The position numbers were made by a program, and so were the translations under genes. A stretch of DNA of 15,147 bases, from positions 1-15,147 of the forward strand of contig JBBQAA010000046.1 in assembly GCA_038276395.1 (NCBI GenBank). Reading direction: 5' to 3'. Source of the DNA: JBBQAA01 sp038276395. GTDB taxonomy: Bacteria; Actinomycetota; Thermoleophilia; Solirubrobacterales; Solirubrobacteraceae. Shown one piece after another: positions 1 through 6,875 of the stretch. The notes under the pieces are model-generated. The model was not told where the DNA came from, ran no database searches, and was given only the letters and a program-made list of their open reading frames with translations. Positions within the stretch are counted from its first letter, which is position 1; each line of letters begins with the position of its first letter.

Positions 1-12
1 GCGCCCTCCCCT

Positions 13-561
13 TCAGTTCACCGACGGATCGATCGGCATGCTCGCCATGAGCCCGTAGGTCCCGCCGAGGCGGCGGAGAACGCCGCTCCACAGATCGTCG
101 GGCGTGTCGCAGAATACGTCCTGCGGCAGCGCGGTGGCGAGGATCCAGTCCTCCCGCTCGATCTCGCCGTCGAGCTGGCCCGGCCCCCATCCGGCAAAGC
201 CCGCGTAGGCGCGCGCCCGGCGCGCCTCGCCGGCGAGCTCCTGCACGTCGGCGCGCGCGGCCAGCAGGCCGATGTCCCCGGCCACGAGGGAGGCGGCGGG
301 CGCGGGGTCGTCCCACTCGGCGAGGACGACGACGCCGTTGGGCTGCACCGGCCCGCCGACCCACATCACCTCCGCCCCGTCGAGCACCTCCTCGAGCTCG
401 GGCACGGCGTCGCCCACCGTCACCTCGGCCGGGCGGTTCAGGATGACCCCGAGCGCGCCGTCCTCCTCGTGGCGGGCGACGAGGACCACCGTGCGGGCGA
501 AGTTCGGATCGCGGAGCGTCGGCCCGGCGACGAGGAGCCGGCCGGCCAGGGAGTCCATCAT
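13..561 (-). CDS. YqgE/AlgH family protein
   Basis: This 182-residue protein matches the YqgE/AlgH (DUF179) family in length and layout. It opens with a short N-terminus reading SLAGRLLVAGPTL, followed by a GALGVILNRP segment near residue 36 and the family hallmark WVGGPVQP in the middle. The C-terminal half contains YAGFAGWGPGQLDGEI and an acidic/Trp-rich stretch ending in a GTYGLMASMP-type tail. The family is cytoplasmic; its biochemical role is unsettled (AlgH was named as a regulator in Pseudomonas). Two ATG codons stand in tandem (559-561 and 556-558). A GGGG just upstream fits the second a little better, so the start is uncertain by one codon. It lies 26 bp downstream of dinB on the same strand and is probably co-transcribed with it. 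Family assignment is firm; function is unknown. Confidence 0.9.
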   Translation of the reverse strand: MMDSLAGRLLVAGPTLRDPNFARTVVLVARHEEDGALGVILNRPAEVTVGDAVPELEEVLDGAEVMWVGGPVQPNGVVVLAEWDDPAPAASLVAGDIGLLAARADVQELAGEARRARAYAGFAGWGPGQLDGEIEREDWILATALPQDVFCDTPDDLWSGVLRRLGGTYGLMASMPIDPSVN

Positions 562-587
562 CCCCGTATGCCCAACCCGCGACCGTG

Positions 588-1643
588 TCAGACGGCGAGC
601 CGGAGCTGGTCGGCGTCCTCGACCACCGGCGCCTCGAAGCCGGCGACCCTCACGCCGAGCAGGCGCACGGGCCGCGCGGGCGCGTAGGCGCGCAGGAGGT
701 CGAGCGCGACCGTGCGCAGGGTCTCCTCCGCGGAGGTCGCGTGGTCGAGGGTCCGCGCGCGGGTGACGGTGGTCCAGTCGTCGAGGCGGACCTTGATCCC
801 CACCGAGCGACCGCGCAGCTCCCGGCGGCGCAGCCGGGCGGAGAGATCGGCGGCAAGCTCCGAGAGGATCCGCTCGAGCTCGCCCGCGCCCGCGACGTCG
901 GCGTCGAAGGTGCGCTCGCTGGACTGGGACTTCGTCTCGCGCTCGGGCGTCACCGGGGCGTCGTCCTCGAAGTGCGCGCGGCGGGAGAGGAAGACGCCGA
1001 GGTTCTCCCCGAACGTGCCCTGCAGCACCGCCGGGTCGGCGACCCGCAGCGCGGCGAGCGTGGCGATGCCCGTCCCCGCCAGGCGCGCGGCCGTCTTCGG
1101 CCCGATCCCGGGTAGGAGCCCCGGCGGGGCCGCGGCGAAGCGGGCACAGGCCTCCTCGCGCGTGAGCGCGACGAGGCCGCCCGGCTTCTCGCAGTCGCTC
1201 GCCACCTTGGCCACGAGGCGGCTCGGCCCGATCCCCACCGAGGCCGAGAGGCCAGTCGCCTCCCGGATCCGCGCGACGAGGCGGCGCATGCTCGCCCGCG
1301 GCGCCACGTAGCCCGTGAGCTCGAGGTAGCCCTCGTCGATGCCCGCCTGCTCGACGGTCTCGATCTGCGCGCGCACGAGCTCCCACACGGCACGGGAAGC
1401 AGCGCGGTAGGCCTCGAAGTCGGGCGGGATGACGGTGGCTCCCGGGCACAGGCGGAGCGCTCGCGAGGTGGGCATGGCGCTTCCGACGCCGAAGCGCCGC
1501 GCCTCGTAGGTCGCCGTCGTCACGACGGCGCGCGGCCCGGAGCCCGAGACGATGACCGGAAGCCCCCGCAGCTCGGGCCGCCGCCCGAGCTCCACGCTCG
1601 CGTAGAACGCGTCGAGATCGAGGTGGGCCACGCAGCGCGTCAT
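588..1643 (-). CDS. dinB: DNA polymerase IV (Y-family translesion polymerase)
   Basis: This 351-residue protein has the full Y-family order. The palm begins with HLDLDAFYASVE (metal ligand D9, steric-gate region F13-Y14). The YEARRFGV finger motif lies near residue 46, and the second catalytic block GIDEGYLEL has D103-E104. A helix-hairpin-helix thumb (LLPGIGPKTAARL) follows, then a little-finger domain. The last six residues, QLRLAV, look like a beta-clamp-binding peptide (compare QLVLGL in E. coli Pol IV). The product copies past damaged template bases with low fidelity. The usual SIDEAYLD is GIDEGYLEL here, a conservative change. The ATG at 1641-1643 has TAGCCT 8 nt upstream and no clear Shine-Dalgarno sequence, consistent with leaderless or coupled expression. 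It follows the small Phd-like gene by 11 bp. Confidence 0.95.
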   Translation of the reverse strand: MTRCVAHLDLDAFYASVELGRRPELRGLPVIVSGSGPRAVVTTATYEARRFGVGSAMPTSRALRLCPGATVIPPDFEAYRAASRAVWELVRAQIETVEQAGIDEGYLELTGYVAPRASMRRLVARIREATGLSASVGIGPSRLVAKVASDCEKPGGLVALTREEACARFAAAPPGLLPGIGPKTAARLAGTGIATLAALRVADPAVLQGTFGENLGVFLSRRAHFEDDAPVTPERETKSQSSERTFDADVAGAGELERILSELAADLSARLRRRELRGRSVGIKVRLDDWTTVTRARTLDHATSAEETLRTVALDLLRAYAPARPVRLLGVRVAGFEAPVVEDADQLRLAV

Positions 1644-1654
1644 CGAGCGCGAGG

Positions 1655-1957
1655 CTAGACCGGCGCCCCGACATGATCGGGGCTGCGGGCGCGACCGGCC
1701 CCGCCGGCCGGCGCGGCGCTCGACGGAGATCGTCGAGGGCGCTGGCGCTTGCGAGGGTGCGCGGCCGCGGTCCGCTCGTTCCCGTGCCGGTACTGGCCGG
1801 TCACGCGCGCCATGAGCCGCTGGGGATCCTCGCTCTCCACCCGCTCGAGGAACCGGCGGGCGGCGGCACCGCGGAGCGTCGTGGCCGGCCGGCCGCGATG
1901 GGTGATGACGACCGTCCGGCCCTGCCTGCGGTACTCCAATCCCTCCTGTGGTCCCAC
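1655..1957 (-). CDS. small Phd/YefM-antitoxin-like protein
   Basis: This is a predicted 100-residue protein. Residues about 8-45 read like the core of a prevent-host-death/YefM antitoxin: LEYRRQGRTVVITHRGRPAT, then a helical AARRFLERVE segment. It continues with EDPQRLMARVTGQYRHGNER and a basic, low-complexity tail of about 35 residues. No toxin gene (PIN, RelE or Doc) is adjacent, so an antitoxin role is not supported; a lone conserved DNA-binding-like protein is equally likely. The start is ambiguous. GTG at 1955-1957 has TAGGGT 7 nt upstream, like other starts in this window. TTG at 1937-1939 follows AGGAGG, but only 2 nt away, which is too close for a standard site. I prefer the GTG. The stop lies 11 bp before dinB, suggesting an operon. 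Confidence 0.6.
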   Translation of the reverse strand: MGPQEGLEYRRQGRTVVITHRGRPATTLRGAAARRFLERVESEDPQRLMARVTGQYRHGNERTAAAHPRKRQRPRRSPSSAAPAGGAGRARSPDHVGAPV

Positions 1958-2021
1958 GCCGGCGACCCTATCCCCGCTGCTCCGGGGGGAGGACGAGAGC
2001 TTGCGGTCTGCCGCGCGCCGT

Positions 2022-2549
2022 CTACGCGGCCACGGGCTCGAGCTCGTCGCGCAGCTTGGCCAGGCCGAGGCGCAGGCGGCTCTTGGCGGTGCCGAGGGGC
2101 ACGTCGTCACGGCGGGCGATCTCCGCGGCGGTCAGGCCCGCCCAGTAGGAGAGGACGATCGTCTCACGCTGCGCCGCGGGCAGGGCGCGCAGAGCCGAGC
2201 CCACCTCGCGGCGCTCGGCGGCGTGCTCGGCGGCCTCGGCCGGGCGCAGGCGGTCCGGCTGCTCCTGCCGGCCCGAGACGGCCTGCAGGCGGTCGGCGGC
2301 GCGGCCGGCGGCGTCCCGCTCGCGCCAGAGGTCGATGGCGCGCGACCGCGCCATCATGCGCAGGTAGGGCCCGAGGTCGCCGCGCCGGAGGTCGAAGCGG
2401 TCGGGACGGCGCCACAGGCGCAGGAAGACGTCCTGCACGACGTCCTCGGCGCGGGCCGGGTCGCCGAGGACCCCCAGCGCGCTCGCGTGGACCGCGCGGC
2501 GGTGCTCGGAGTAGGCCCTCTCGAAGTCTCGCTCAGCTCTCAGATTCAT
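2022..2549 (-). CDS. ECF (group IV) RNA polymerase sigma factor
   Basis: This 175-residue protein has the two-domain layout of an extracytoplasmic-function sigma factor. Region 2 spans roughly residues 20-85 (ARAEDVVQDVFLRLWRR, then a region 2.4-type helix YLRMMARSRAIDLWRER). A variable Gln/Glu/Arg-rich linker follows. Region 4 covers the last 55 residues (ALRALPAAQRETIVLSYWAG, HTH AEIARRDDVPLGTAKSRLRLGL). It recruits core RNA polymerase to a dedicated promoter set. ATG at 2547-2549 is chosen because AGGGG lies 4 nt upstream; a TTG four codons earlier is the alternative. No anti-sigma gene is adjacent, which is unusual for this class. The nearest candidate partner is the RskA-like membrane protein at 6876-7943. 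The gene diverges from the WS/DGAT gene. Confidence 0.9.
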   Translation of the reverse strand: MNLRAERDFERAYSEHRRAVHASALGVLGDPARAEDVVQDVFLRLWRRPDRFDLRRGDLGPYLRMMARSRAIDLWRERDAAGRAADRLQAVSGRQEQPDRLRPAEAAEHAAERREVGSALRALPAAQRETIVLSYWAGLTAAEIARRDDVPLGTAKSRLRLGLAKLRDELEPVAA

Positions 2550-2570
2550 GGTGCCCCTCAATGTACCTGT

Positions 2571-2605
2571 GTTGAACTATAGTTGCACAAGATGTTGAAG
2601 TTGCC
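2571..2605. promoter_or_regulatory. AT-rich intergenic island with phased GTTG direct repeats and palindromic TATAGT
   Basis: This lies between the divergent sigma factor and WS/DGAT genes. Three copies of GTTG(A/C)A(C/G) begin at 2571, 2582 and 2594, about one helical turn apart; a weaker GTTGCC begins at 2600. The sequence AACTATAGTT (2575-2584) is a perfect 10-bp palindrome containing TATAGT on both strands, so it could act as a -10 in either direction. No good -35 is visible at 17-18 bp on either strand. The A+T content contrasts strongly with the surroundings. It is likely a promoter/operator; the regulator is unknown. Confidence 0.5.
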
Positions 2606-2635
2606 GCCGTCCGCGGCGTGCGGGACACTGCGGCC

Positions 2636-4117
2636 GTGGCCAACCCCGACCGGCTCACCGCGCTCGACGCCTCCTTCCTGCACCTCGAGCGCGGCGCCGC
2701 GCACATGCACGTCGCCTCGTGCATCACCTTCCGCGGGCCGGCGCCCGGCCACGGCGAGCTGATCGCCGCGGTCGAGTCGCGCCTGCACCTCGTCCCCCGC
2801 TATCGCCAGCGGCTCGCAACCGTGCCCTTCGAGCAGGGTCGTCCCGTCTGGGTCGATGACCCCTACTTCAACCCGAGCTACCACATCCGCCACACGGCCC
2901 TGCCCCGCCCGGGCACCGCCGAGGAGCTGAAGCGCCTGGCCGGCCGGGTCTTCTCCCAGCGGCTCGACCGCTCGAAGCCGCTGTGGGAGCTGTGGCTCGT
3001 CGAGCACGTCGAGGACGGGTTCGCCGTGCTGGCCAAGACCCACCACGCGCTCGTCGACGGGATCTCCGGCGTCGACATAACGACGGTGCTCTTCGACGCC
3101 GCCCCCGAGCCCGTGCCCGTGGCGGGCGCCGGGGAGACCTGGGTTCCGCGGCCGCTGCCGAGCGGCGCCGAGCTCCTGGCCGACGCGCTGATCGAGCGCG
3201 CCACCCTCCCCGCGGAGATGGCCCGCGGCGCCCGCGCGGTGCTCCGCGGCCCGCGGCGCGTGGCGGCGTCGGCCGCCCGCTCGCTCGGGGGGATCGGCGC
3301 GATCGCTCGCGCCTCGGGGGCGCCGCCCTCCCCCTACAACGTCCCCATCTCACCGCACCGCCGCTTCACCTGGGTCGACGGGGACCTCGGCCGCTTCCGC
3401 GCGATCAAGAGCGCCCTCGGGGGAACGGTCAACGACGTCGTGCTCGCCGCCGTGGCGGGCGCGCTCGGGCGCCACCTCAGGCGCGGCGGCCATCCCACGC
3501 GCGGGCTCGTCCTGCGCGCGATGGTGCCGGTCTCCGTGCGCGCCGACCTCGAGCGGGGCGCGCTCGGCAACCGGGTCTCGGCGATGTACGCGCCGCTGCC
3601 CGTCGGCGTCACCGACCCGGCCGAGCGGCTGATGCTCGTCCGCGAGGCGATGGAGGGCCTCAAGGAATCCGGGCAGGCCGTGGGGGCCGAGGTCATCACC
3701 CAGCTCGGCCAGTTCGCACCGCCGACCATCATGAGCCAGGCCGCCCGCCTGCAGGCCCGCCAGCGCCTGTTCAACCTCGTCGTGACCAACGTGCCCGGCC
3801 CGCAGTTCCCGCTCTACCTGCTCGGGCGCCGCCTGGAGCGGATCTACCCGATGGTCCCGCTGGCGGCCGGCCAGGCGCTCGGCATCGCGCTCATGAGCTA
3901 CGACGGCCAGCTCGACTTCGGGCTCTCCGCCGACTACGACGCGCTGCCCGATCTCGAGGCGCTGGCCACCGACCTCACCGAGGCCGTCGAGGAGCTCGCG
4001 GTGCTCGCCGGCCTGCCGCGGTGTCCCGGCGGCGCGCGGGGGCGCGGGCGCCGCACGAACCGCCGCCGGCCCGCCGCGCCCGCGGGGTCGAGAACGCCGG
4101 CGGGCTCCCCGGAGTAG
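2636..4117 (+). CDS. wax ester synthase / diacylglycerol O-acyltransferase (WS/DGAT family)
   Basis: This is a 493-residue protein, close to the usual 450-500 for the family. The N-terminal acyltransferase domain begins DRLTALDASFLHLE. It carries the catalytic HHxxxDG motif as THHALVDGIS (histidines near 136-137, Asp near 141), preceded by SKPLWELWLVEH. The C-terminal half has the WS/DGAT-specific NDVVLAAVAGAL and VTNVPGPQFPLYL segments. Members transfer acyl-CoA to diacylglycerol or long-chain alcohols, storing triacylglycerol or wax ester. The tail after residue 460 is a short basic, proline-rich extension. GTG at 2636 is preferred because homologues begin just before DRLxxLDASF; GTG at 2618 would add six residues. 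Neither has a strong Shine-Dalgarno. The DUF3105-like gene follows 8 bp downstream. Substrate preference cannot be read from sequence. Confidence 0.92.
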   Translation: MANPDRLTALDASFLHLERGAAHMHVASCITFRGPAPGHGELIAAVESRLHLVPRYRQRLATVPFEQGRPVWVDDPYFNPSYHIRHTALPRPGTAEELKRLAGRVFSQRLDRSKPLWELWLVEHVEDGFAVLAKTHHALVDGISGVDITTVLFDAAPEPVPVAGAGETWVPRPLPSGAELLADALIERATLPAEMARGARAVLRGPRRVAASAARSLGGIGAIARASGAPPSPYNVPISPHRRFTWVDGDLGRFRAIKSALGGTVNDVVLAAVAGALGRHLRRGGHPTRGLVLRAMVPVSVRADLERGALGNRVSAMYAPLPVGVTDPAERLMLVREAMEGLKESGQAVGAEVITQLGQFAPPTIMSQAARLQARQRLFNLVVTNVPGPQFPLYLLGRRLERIYPMVPLAAGQALGIALMSYDGQLDFGLSADYDALPDLEALATDLTEAVEELAVLAGLPRCPGGARGRGRRTNRRRPAAPAGSRTPAGSPE

Positions 4118-4125
4118 AGGCGCGC

Positions 4126-4668
4126 ATGCTGCGAAAGGTCCTGATCGGCGTGCTGTCCGTCCTGCTCGGGCTCGCGGGGATCTTCGTGCTCCTGCTCGTG
4201 TTCTCCGGGCGCGACAAGGCGGGCGTCGGCGCGGAGGGCAACGCCGGGCCGGGCCGGGCGTTCCCGCTCCAGGGCGCGGAGCACCGCGCCGCGCCCGGCT
4301 TTCGCTACTCCTCCTTCCCCCCCACGAGCGGGCCCCACCGCGCCGTCCCCATCCCCGGCGACGGCGCCCACTTCACCGCCGACTCGCTGCTCTCCGCGCT
4401 CGAGGCGGGCGACATCGTGCTGCTCTTCCCGCCGGGGCCGGCGCCGGCCGCGCTCCGCGGCGTCCAGGCGACGGTCGCGGGCGGGCCCTCGACGCCCGCG
4501 CTGCGGGCCGACGGCCAGGCCGTCATCCTCGGCACCTACCGGGGCACGGGCCCGGGAGTCGTCGCGCTCGCCTGGGGGCACCTGCTCCTCGCGCGCTCGG
4601 CCGCCGAGCCGACGCTCGCTCCCTTCGCGGACTTCTGGCTCGGGGCGGGCGCGCCCGCGGCGAAGTAG
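4126..4668 (+). CDS. membrane-anchored DUF3105-like protein
   Basis: This 180-residue protein starts with a hydrophobic segment at residues 5-27 (VLIGVLSVLLGLAGIFVLLL) that could be an uncleaved signal anchor, leaving the remainder outside the cytoplasm. No lipobox cysteine is present. Residues 60-100 resemble the DUF3105 core: YSSFPPTSGPH (65-71 is PPTSGPH), then a helix ending SALEAGDIVLLF. DUF3105 proteins usually have HSLEHG at the latter site, so the second histidine is missing and the match is partial. The function of the family is unknown. ATG at 4126 has AGAGG 5 nt upstream, a good ribosome site. It begins 8 bp after the WS/DGAT stop and is probably in that operon. Confidence is high for a real gene, moderate for the family. 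Confidence 0.72.
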   Translation: MLRKVLIGVLSVLLGLAGIFVLLLVFSGRDKAGVGAEGNAGPGRAFPLQGAEHRAAPGFRYSSFPPTSGPHRAVPIPGDGAHFTADSLLSALEAGDIVLLFPPGPAPAALRGVQATVAGGPSTPALRADGQAVILGTYRGTGPGVVALAWGHLLLARSAAEPTLAPFADFWLGAGAPAAK

Positions 4669-4685
4669 CGGCGGGTCCCACGGGG

Positions 4686-4691
4686 TAGCTT
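4686..4691 (+). promoter_or_regulatory. candidate -10 (TAGCTT) for leaderless nadE mRNA
   Basis: TAGCTT fits TANNNT and ends 8 nt before the nadE ATG, so transcription would start at or near the A of ATG. No Shine-Dalgarno at normal spacing and no convincing -35 are visible. The inference rests on the same arrangement recurring at other genes here. Confidence 0.45.
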
Positions 4692-4699
4692 CTGGCCCG

Positions 4700-6406
4700 A
4701 TGCGGATCGCGCTCGCCCAGCTCGATCTCACCGTGGGCGACCTCGCGGGCAACGAGGAGCGGATCGCGGACGCGCTCGATCGCGCCCGCGCCGCCGGGGC
4801 CGAGCTCGCGCTCTTCCCCGAGCTGGCCGTGACGGGCTACCCGCCCGAGGATCTGCTGCTCAAGCGCCACTTCCTGCGCGAGGCGCGCGCCGTGGTCGAC
4901 CGCCTGGCCCGCGCGACGGAGGGGATCGTCGCGCTCGTCGGCTTCCCGGACCACGACGCCGACGTGGGGAACGCGCTGGCGCTCCTGGCCGAGGGCGAGG
5001 TGCGCGCCGTCTACCGCAAGGTCCACCTGCCCAACTACAGCGTGTTCGACGAGCAGCGCTACTTCGCCCCGGGCGCGGGCGGCGGTCTCGTGCGCCTGGG
5101 CGGCGTCCCCACGGGCCTGACGATCTGCGAAGACCTGTGGGAGCCCGGCCCCCCCGGCTCCGAGGAGGCCCTCGCCGGCGCGACCCTGCTCGTCAACGCC
5201 TCGGCCTCCCCCTACCACGTGGGCAAGGGCCTGGAGCGCGAGCGGATGCTCGTCCAGCGCGCGCGGGACTACCGCACGTCGATCGCCTTCTGCAACCACG
5301 TCGGCGGTCAGGACGAGCTGCTCTTCGACGGCCACTCGCTGCTCATCGACGCCCGCGGGGAGGTGGTGGCTCGCGCCTGCCAGTTCGCCGAGGAGCTGCT
5401 CGTGGCCGAGCTCGACACCGACGGCGCCGACGCCCTGCGCCTGCAGGATCCCCGCCAGCGCGCGGCGCGGCGCTTCGCCCGCGGCGACGTGCCGCTGCTC
5501 GCCGAGGTCGAGCTCCCGGCGCGGGAGGGCGACGCCCCGCCCGCGACCGAGCCCGCCCCGGTCTCAGAGCTCCTGCCCGAGCTCGAGGAGGTCTACGCGG
5601 CGCTCCGCCTCGGCCTGGCCGACTACGTGCGCAAGAACGGCTTCGAGCGCGTCGTCCTCGGGCTCTCGGGCGGGATCGACTCGGCGCTCGTGCTCCTGCT
5701 CGCCGTGGACGCGCTCGGGGCCGAGCGCGTGACCGCGGTCGTCATGCCCTCCCCCCATTCCTCCGAGGGGACGCAGGGCGACGCCCGCGCGCTCGCCGCC
5801 GAGGCCGGCGTCGAGTGCCTCGAGCTCGCGATCGGCCCGGTCATGGAGGCCTACGAGGCCGCGCTCGGCGAGGTCTTCGCGGGCCGCGAGCCGGACCTCG
5901 CCGAGGAGAACCTGCAGGCGCGGATCCGCGGCAACCTGCTGATGGCGCTCTCCAACAAGTTCGGCTGGCTCGTGCTCACGACGGGCAACAAGTCCGAGAC
6001 CTCGGTCGGCTACTCGACGCTCTACGGGGACACGGCGGGCGGCTTTGCGGTCATCAAGGACGTCCCGAAGACACTCGTCTACGCCCTGGCGCGCCACCGC
6101 GGCGCGCCCGCCTCGATCATCGAGCGCGCGCCGAGCGCCGAGCTCCGCGCCGATCAGCTCGACGAAGACTCCCTGCCCCCCTACTCGCGGCTCGACGCGA
6201 TCCTCGGGCTCTACGTCGAGCAGGACCTCGACGCCGAGCACATCGCCGCCGAGGGCTTCGATCCCGAGGAGGTCGCGCTCGTGCTCGGGCTCGTGGACCG
6301 CGCGGAGTACAAGCGCCGCCAGGCGCCGCCCGGGGTGCGGATCTCGACCAAGGCCTTCGGGCGCGACCGGCGGATGCCGATCACCAACCGCTACGGGCGA
6401 AGCTGA
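4700..6406 (+). CDS. nadE: glutamine-dependent NAD+ synthetase
   Basis: This 568-residue protein fuses an N-terminal nitrilase-type glutaminase to a C-terminal NAD+ synthetase. The glutaminase triad is visible as E41 (ALFPELAVTGYPPEDLL), K107 (VYRKVHLPNY) and C143 (LTICEDLWEPG). The synthetase half has the PP-loop SGGIDS at 323-328 and TTGNKSETSVGYSTLYGD from 427. It converts deamido-NAD, ATP and glutamine to NAD+, the last step of NAD synthesis, with ammonia channelled between domains. The length suits the shorter two-domain type (about 540-580 residues), not the mycobacterial form of about 680. The ATG at 4700 begins exactly at the conserved MRIALAQL. It lies 31 bp after the DUF3105-like gene, and a TAGCTT 8 nt upstream may allow its own transcription. 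Confidence 0.96.
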   Translation: MRIALAQLDLTVGDLAGNEERIADALDRARAAGAELALFPELAVTGYPPEDLLLKRHFLREARAVVDRLARATEGIVALVGFPDHDADVGNALALLAEGEVRAVYRKVHLPNYSVFDEQRYFAPGAGGGLVRLGGVPTGLTICEDLWEPGPPGSEEALAGATLLVNASASPYHVGKGLERERMLVQRARDYRTSIAFCNHVGGQDELLFDGHSLLIDARGEVVARACQFAEELLVAELDTDGADALRLQDPRQRAARRFARGDVPLLAEVELPAREGDAPPATEPAPVSELLPELEEVYAALRLGLADYVRKNGFERVVLGLSGGIDSALVLLLAVDALGAERVTAVVMPSPHSSEGTQGDARALAAEAGVECLELAIGPVMEAYEAALGEVFAGREPDLAEENLQARIRGNLLMALSNKFGWLVLTTGNKSETSVGYSTLYGDTAGGFAVIKDVPKTLVYALARHRGAPASIIERAPSAELRADQLDEDSLPPYSRLDAILGLYVEQDLDAEHIAAEGFDPEEVALVLGLVDRAEYKRRQAPPGVRISTKAFGRDRRMPITNRYGRS

Positions 6407-6422
6407 GCCGGGCCGAAACCGC

Positions 6423-6839
6423 TCAGCGCGGCTCGCGCACGGCGATCGTCATGCGCGTGGTTGCGCACAGCCGCCCCGCGTCGTCGGTGATCTCGACGTC
6501 CCACAGCCACGTCGTGCGCCCGCGGTGGCGCACGCGCGCCTCGGCGTGGACGTGCCCCTCGAGGATCGGGCGCACGAAGCTCGTGGCGTTGGCCAGGCCG
6601 ACGGCGACCCTTCCCTCCTCCGCGACCGCCATGTGGGTCGCCATCGAGGCCAGCGACTCGGCCATCGAGGCGTAGAGCCCGCCGTGGACGAGGCCCATGG
6701 GCTGGCGCACGCGGTTCGTCACCGGGACCCGGCCGCGGATGAGCCCCTCCTCCTGATGGACGATCTCGAGCCCGTACAGGGCGTCGAAGGTCTCCTCGTA
6801 GGGGATGGCGGCCGGGGCAGCGGAGGGATCGAAGCTCAC
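6423..6839 (-). CDS. hotdog-fold acyl-CoA thioesterase (PaaI/MenI-like)
   Basis: This 138-residue protein is a single hotdog domain. The central helix motif MGLVHGGLYASMAESLAS contains the HGG (52-54) and a glutamate at 61. The glutamate sits where YdiI/MenI-type thioesterases keep their catalytic Glu (compare GLLHGGASAALAE). The C-terminal strands (RGRTTWLWDVEITDDAGRL) are also typical. Expected chemistry is hydrolysis of aryl- or acyl-CoA thioesters in the cytoplasm; the substrate is not determinable. The start is GTG at 6837-6839 with TAGCCT 9 nt upstream. AAAGG directly abuts the GTG and cannot act as a normal ribosome site. The gene converges on nadE with 16 bp between stops and diverges from the HTH/RskA-like gene. 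Confidence 0.88.
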   Translation of the reverse strand: MSFDPSAAPAAIPYEETFDALYGLEIVHQEEGLIRGRVPVTNRVRQPMGLVHGGLYASMAESLASMATHMAVAEEGRVAVGLANATSFVRPILEGHVHAEARVRHRGRTTWLWDVEITDDAGRLCATTRMTIAVREPR

Positions 6840-6848
6840 CTTTTTCCC

Positions 6849-6866
6849 AGGCTATCTCGGTAGGGT
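6849..6866. promoter_or_regulatory. back-to-back -10 elements of two divergent leaderless genes
   Basis: The 36-bp gap holds TAGCCT on the minus strand (6849-6854), 9 nt from the thioesterase GTG, and TAGGGT on the plus strand (6861-6866), 9 nt from the ATG at 6876. If both are used, each promoter's upstream contacts fall inside the other gene's 5' end, so the two would compete. No strong -35 is visible on either side. Confidence 0.45.
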
Positions 6867-6875
6867 TCCGCGCCG

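Noticed and set aside
13..1674. A 553-codon open minus-strand frame that would join most of the dinB region to the YqgE protein
   Set aside because: Only its last 182 codons look like protein (YqgE). The rest is Arg/Ala/Gly-rich out-of-frame sequence over dinB, which has a fully motif-supported frame of its own.
1655..1957. A complete toxin-antitoxin module
   Set aside because: Only an antitoxin-like frame is present; neither side encodes a PIN, RelE, Doc or other toxin.
2983..4668. A 561-codon plus-strand frame across the WS/DGAT gene
   Set aside because: Up to 4125 it is an Arg-rich shadow of WS/DGAT. Only the part from ATG 4126, with its ribosome site and TM helix, is a real gene.
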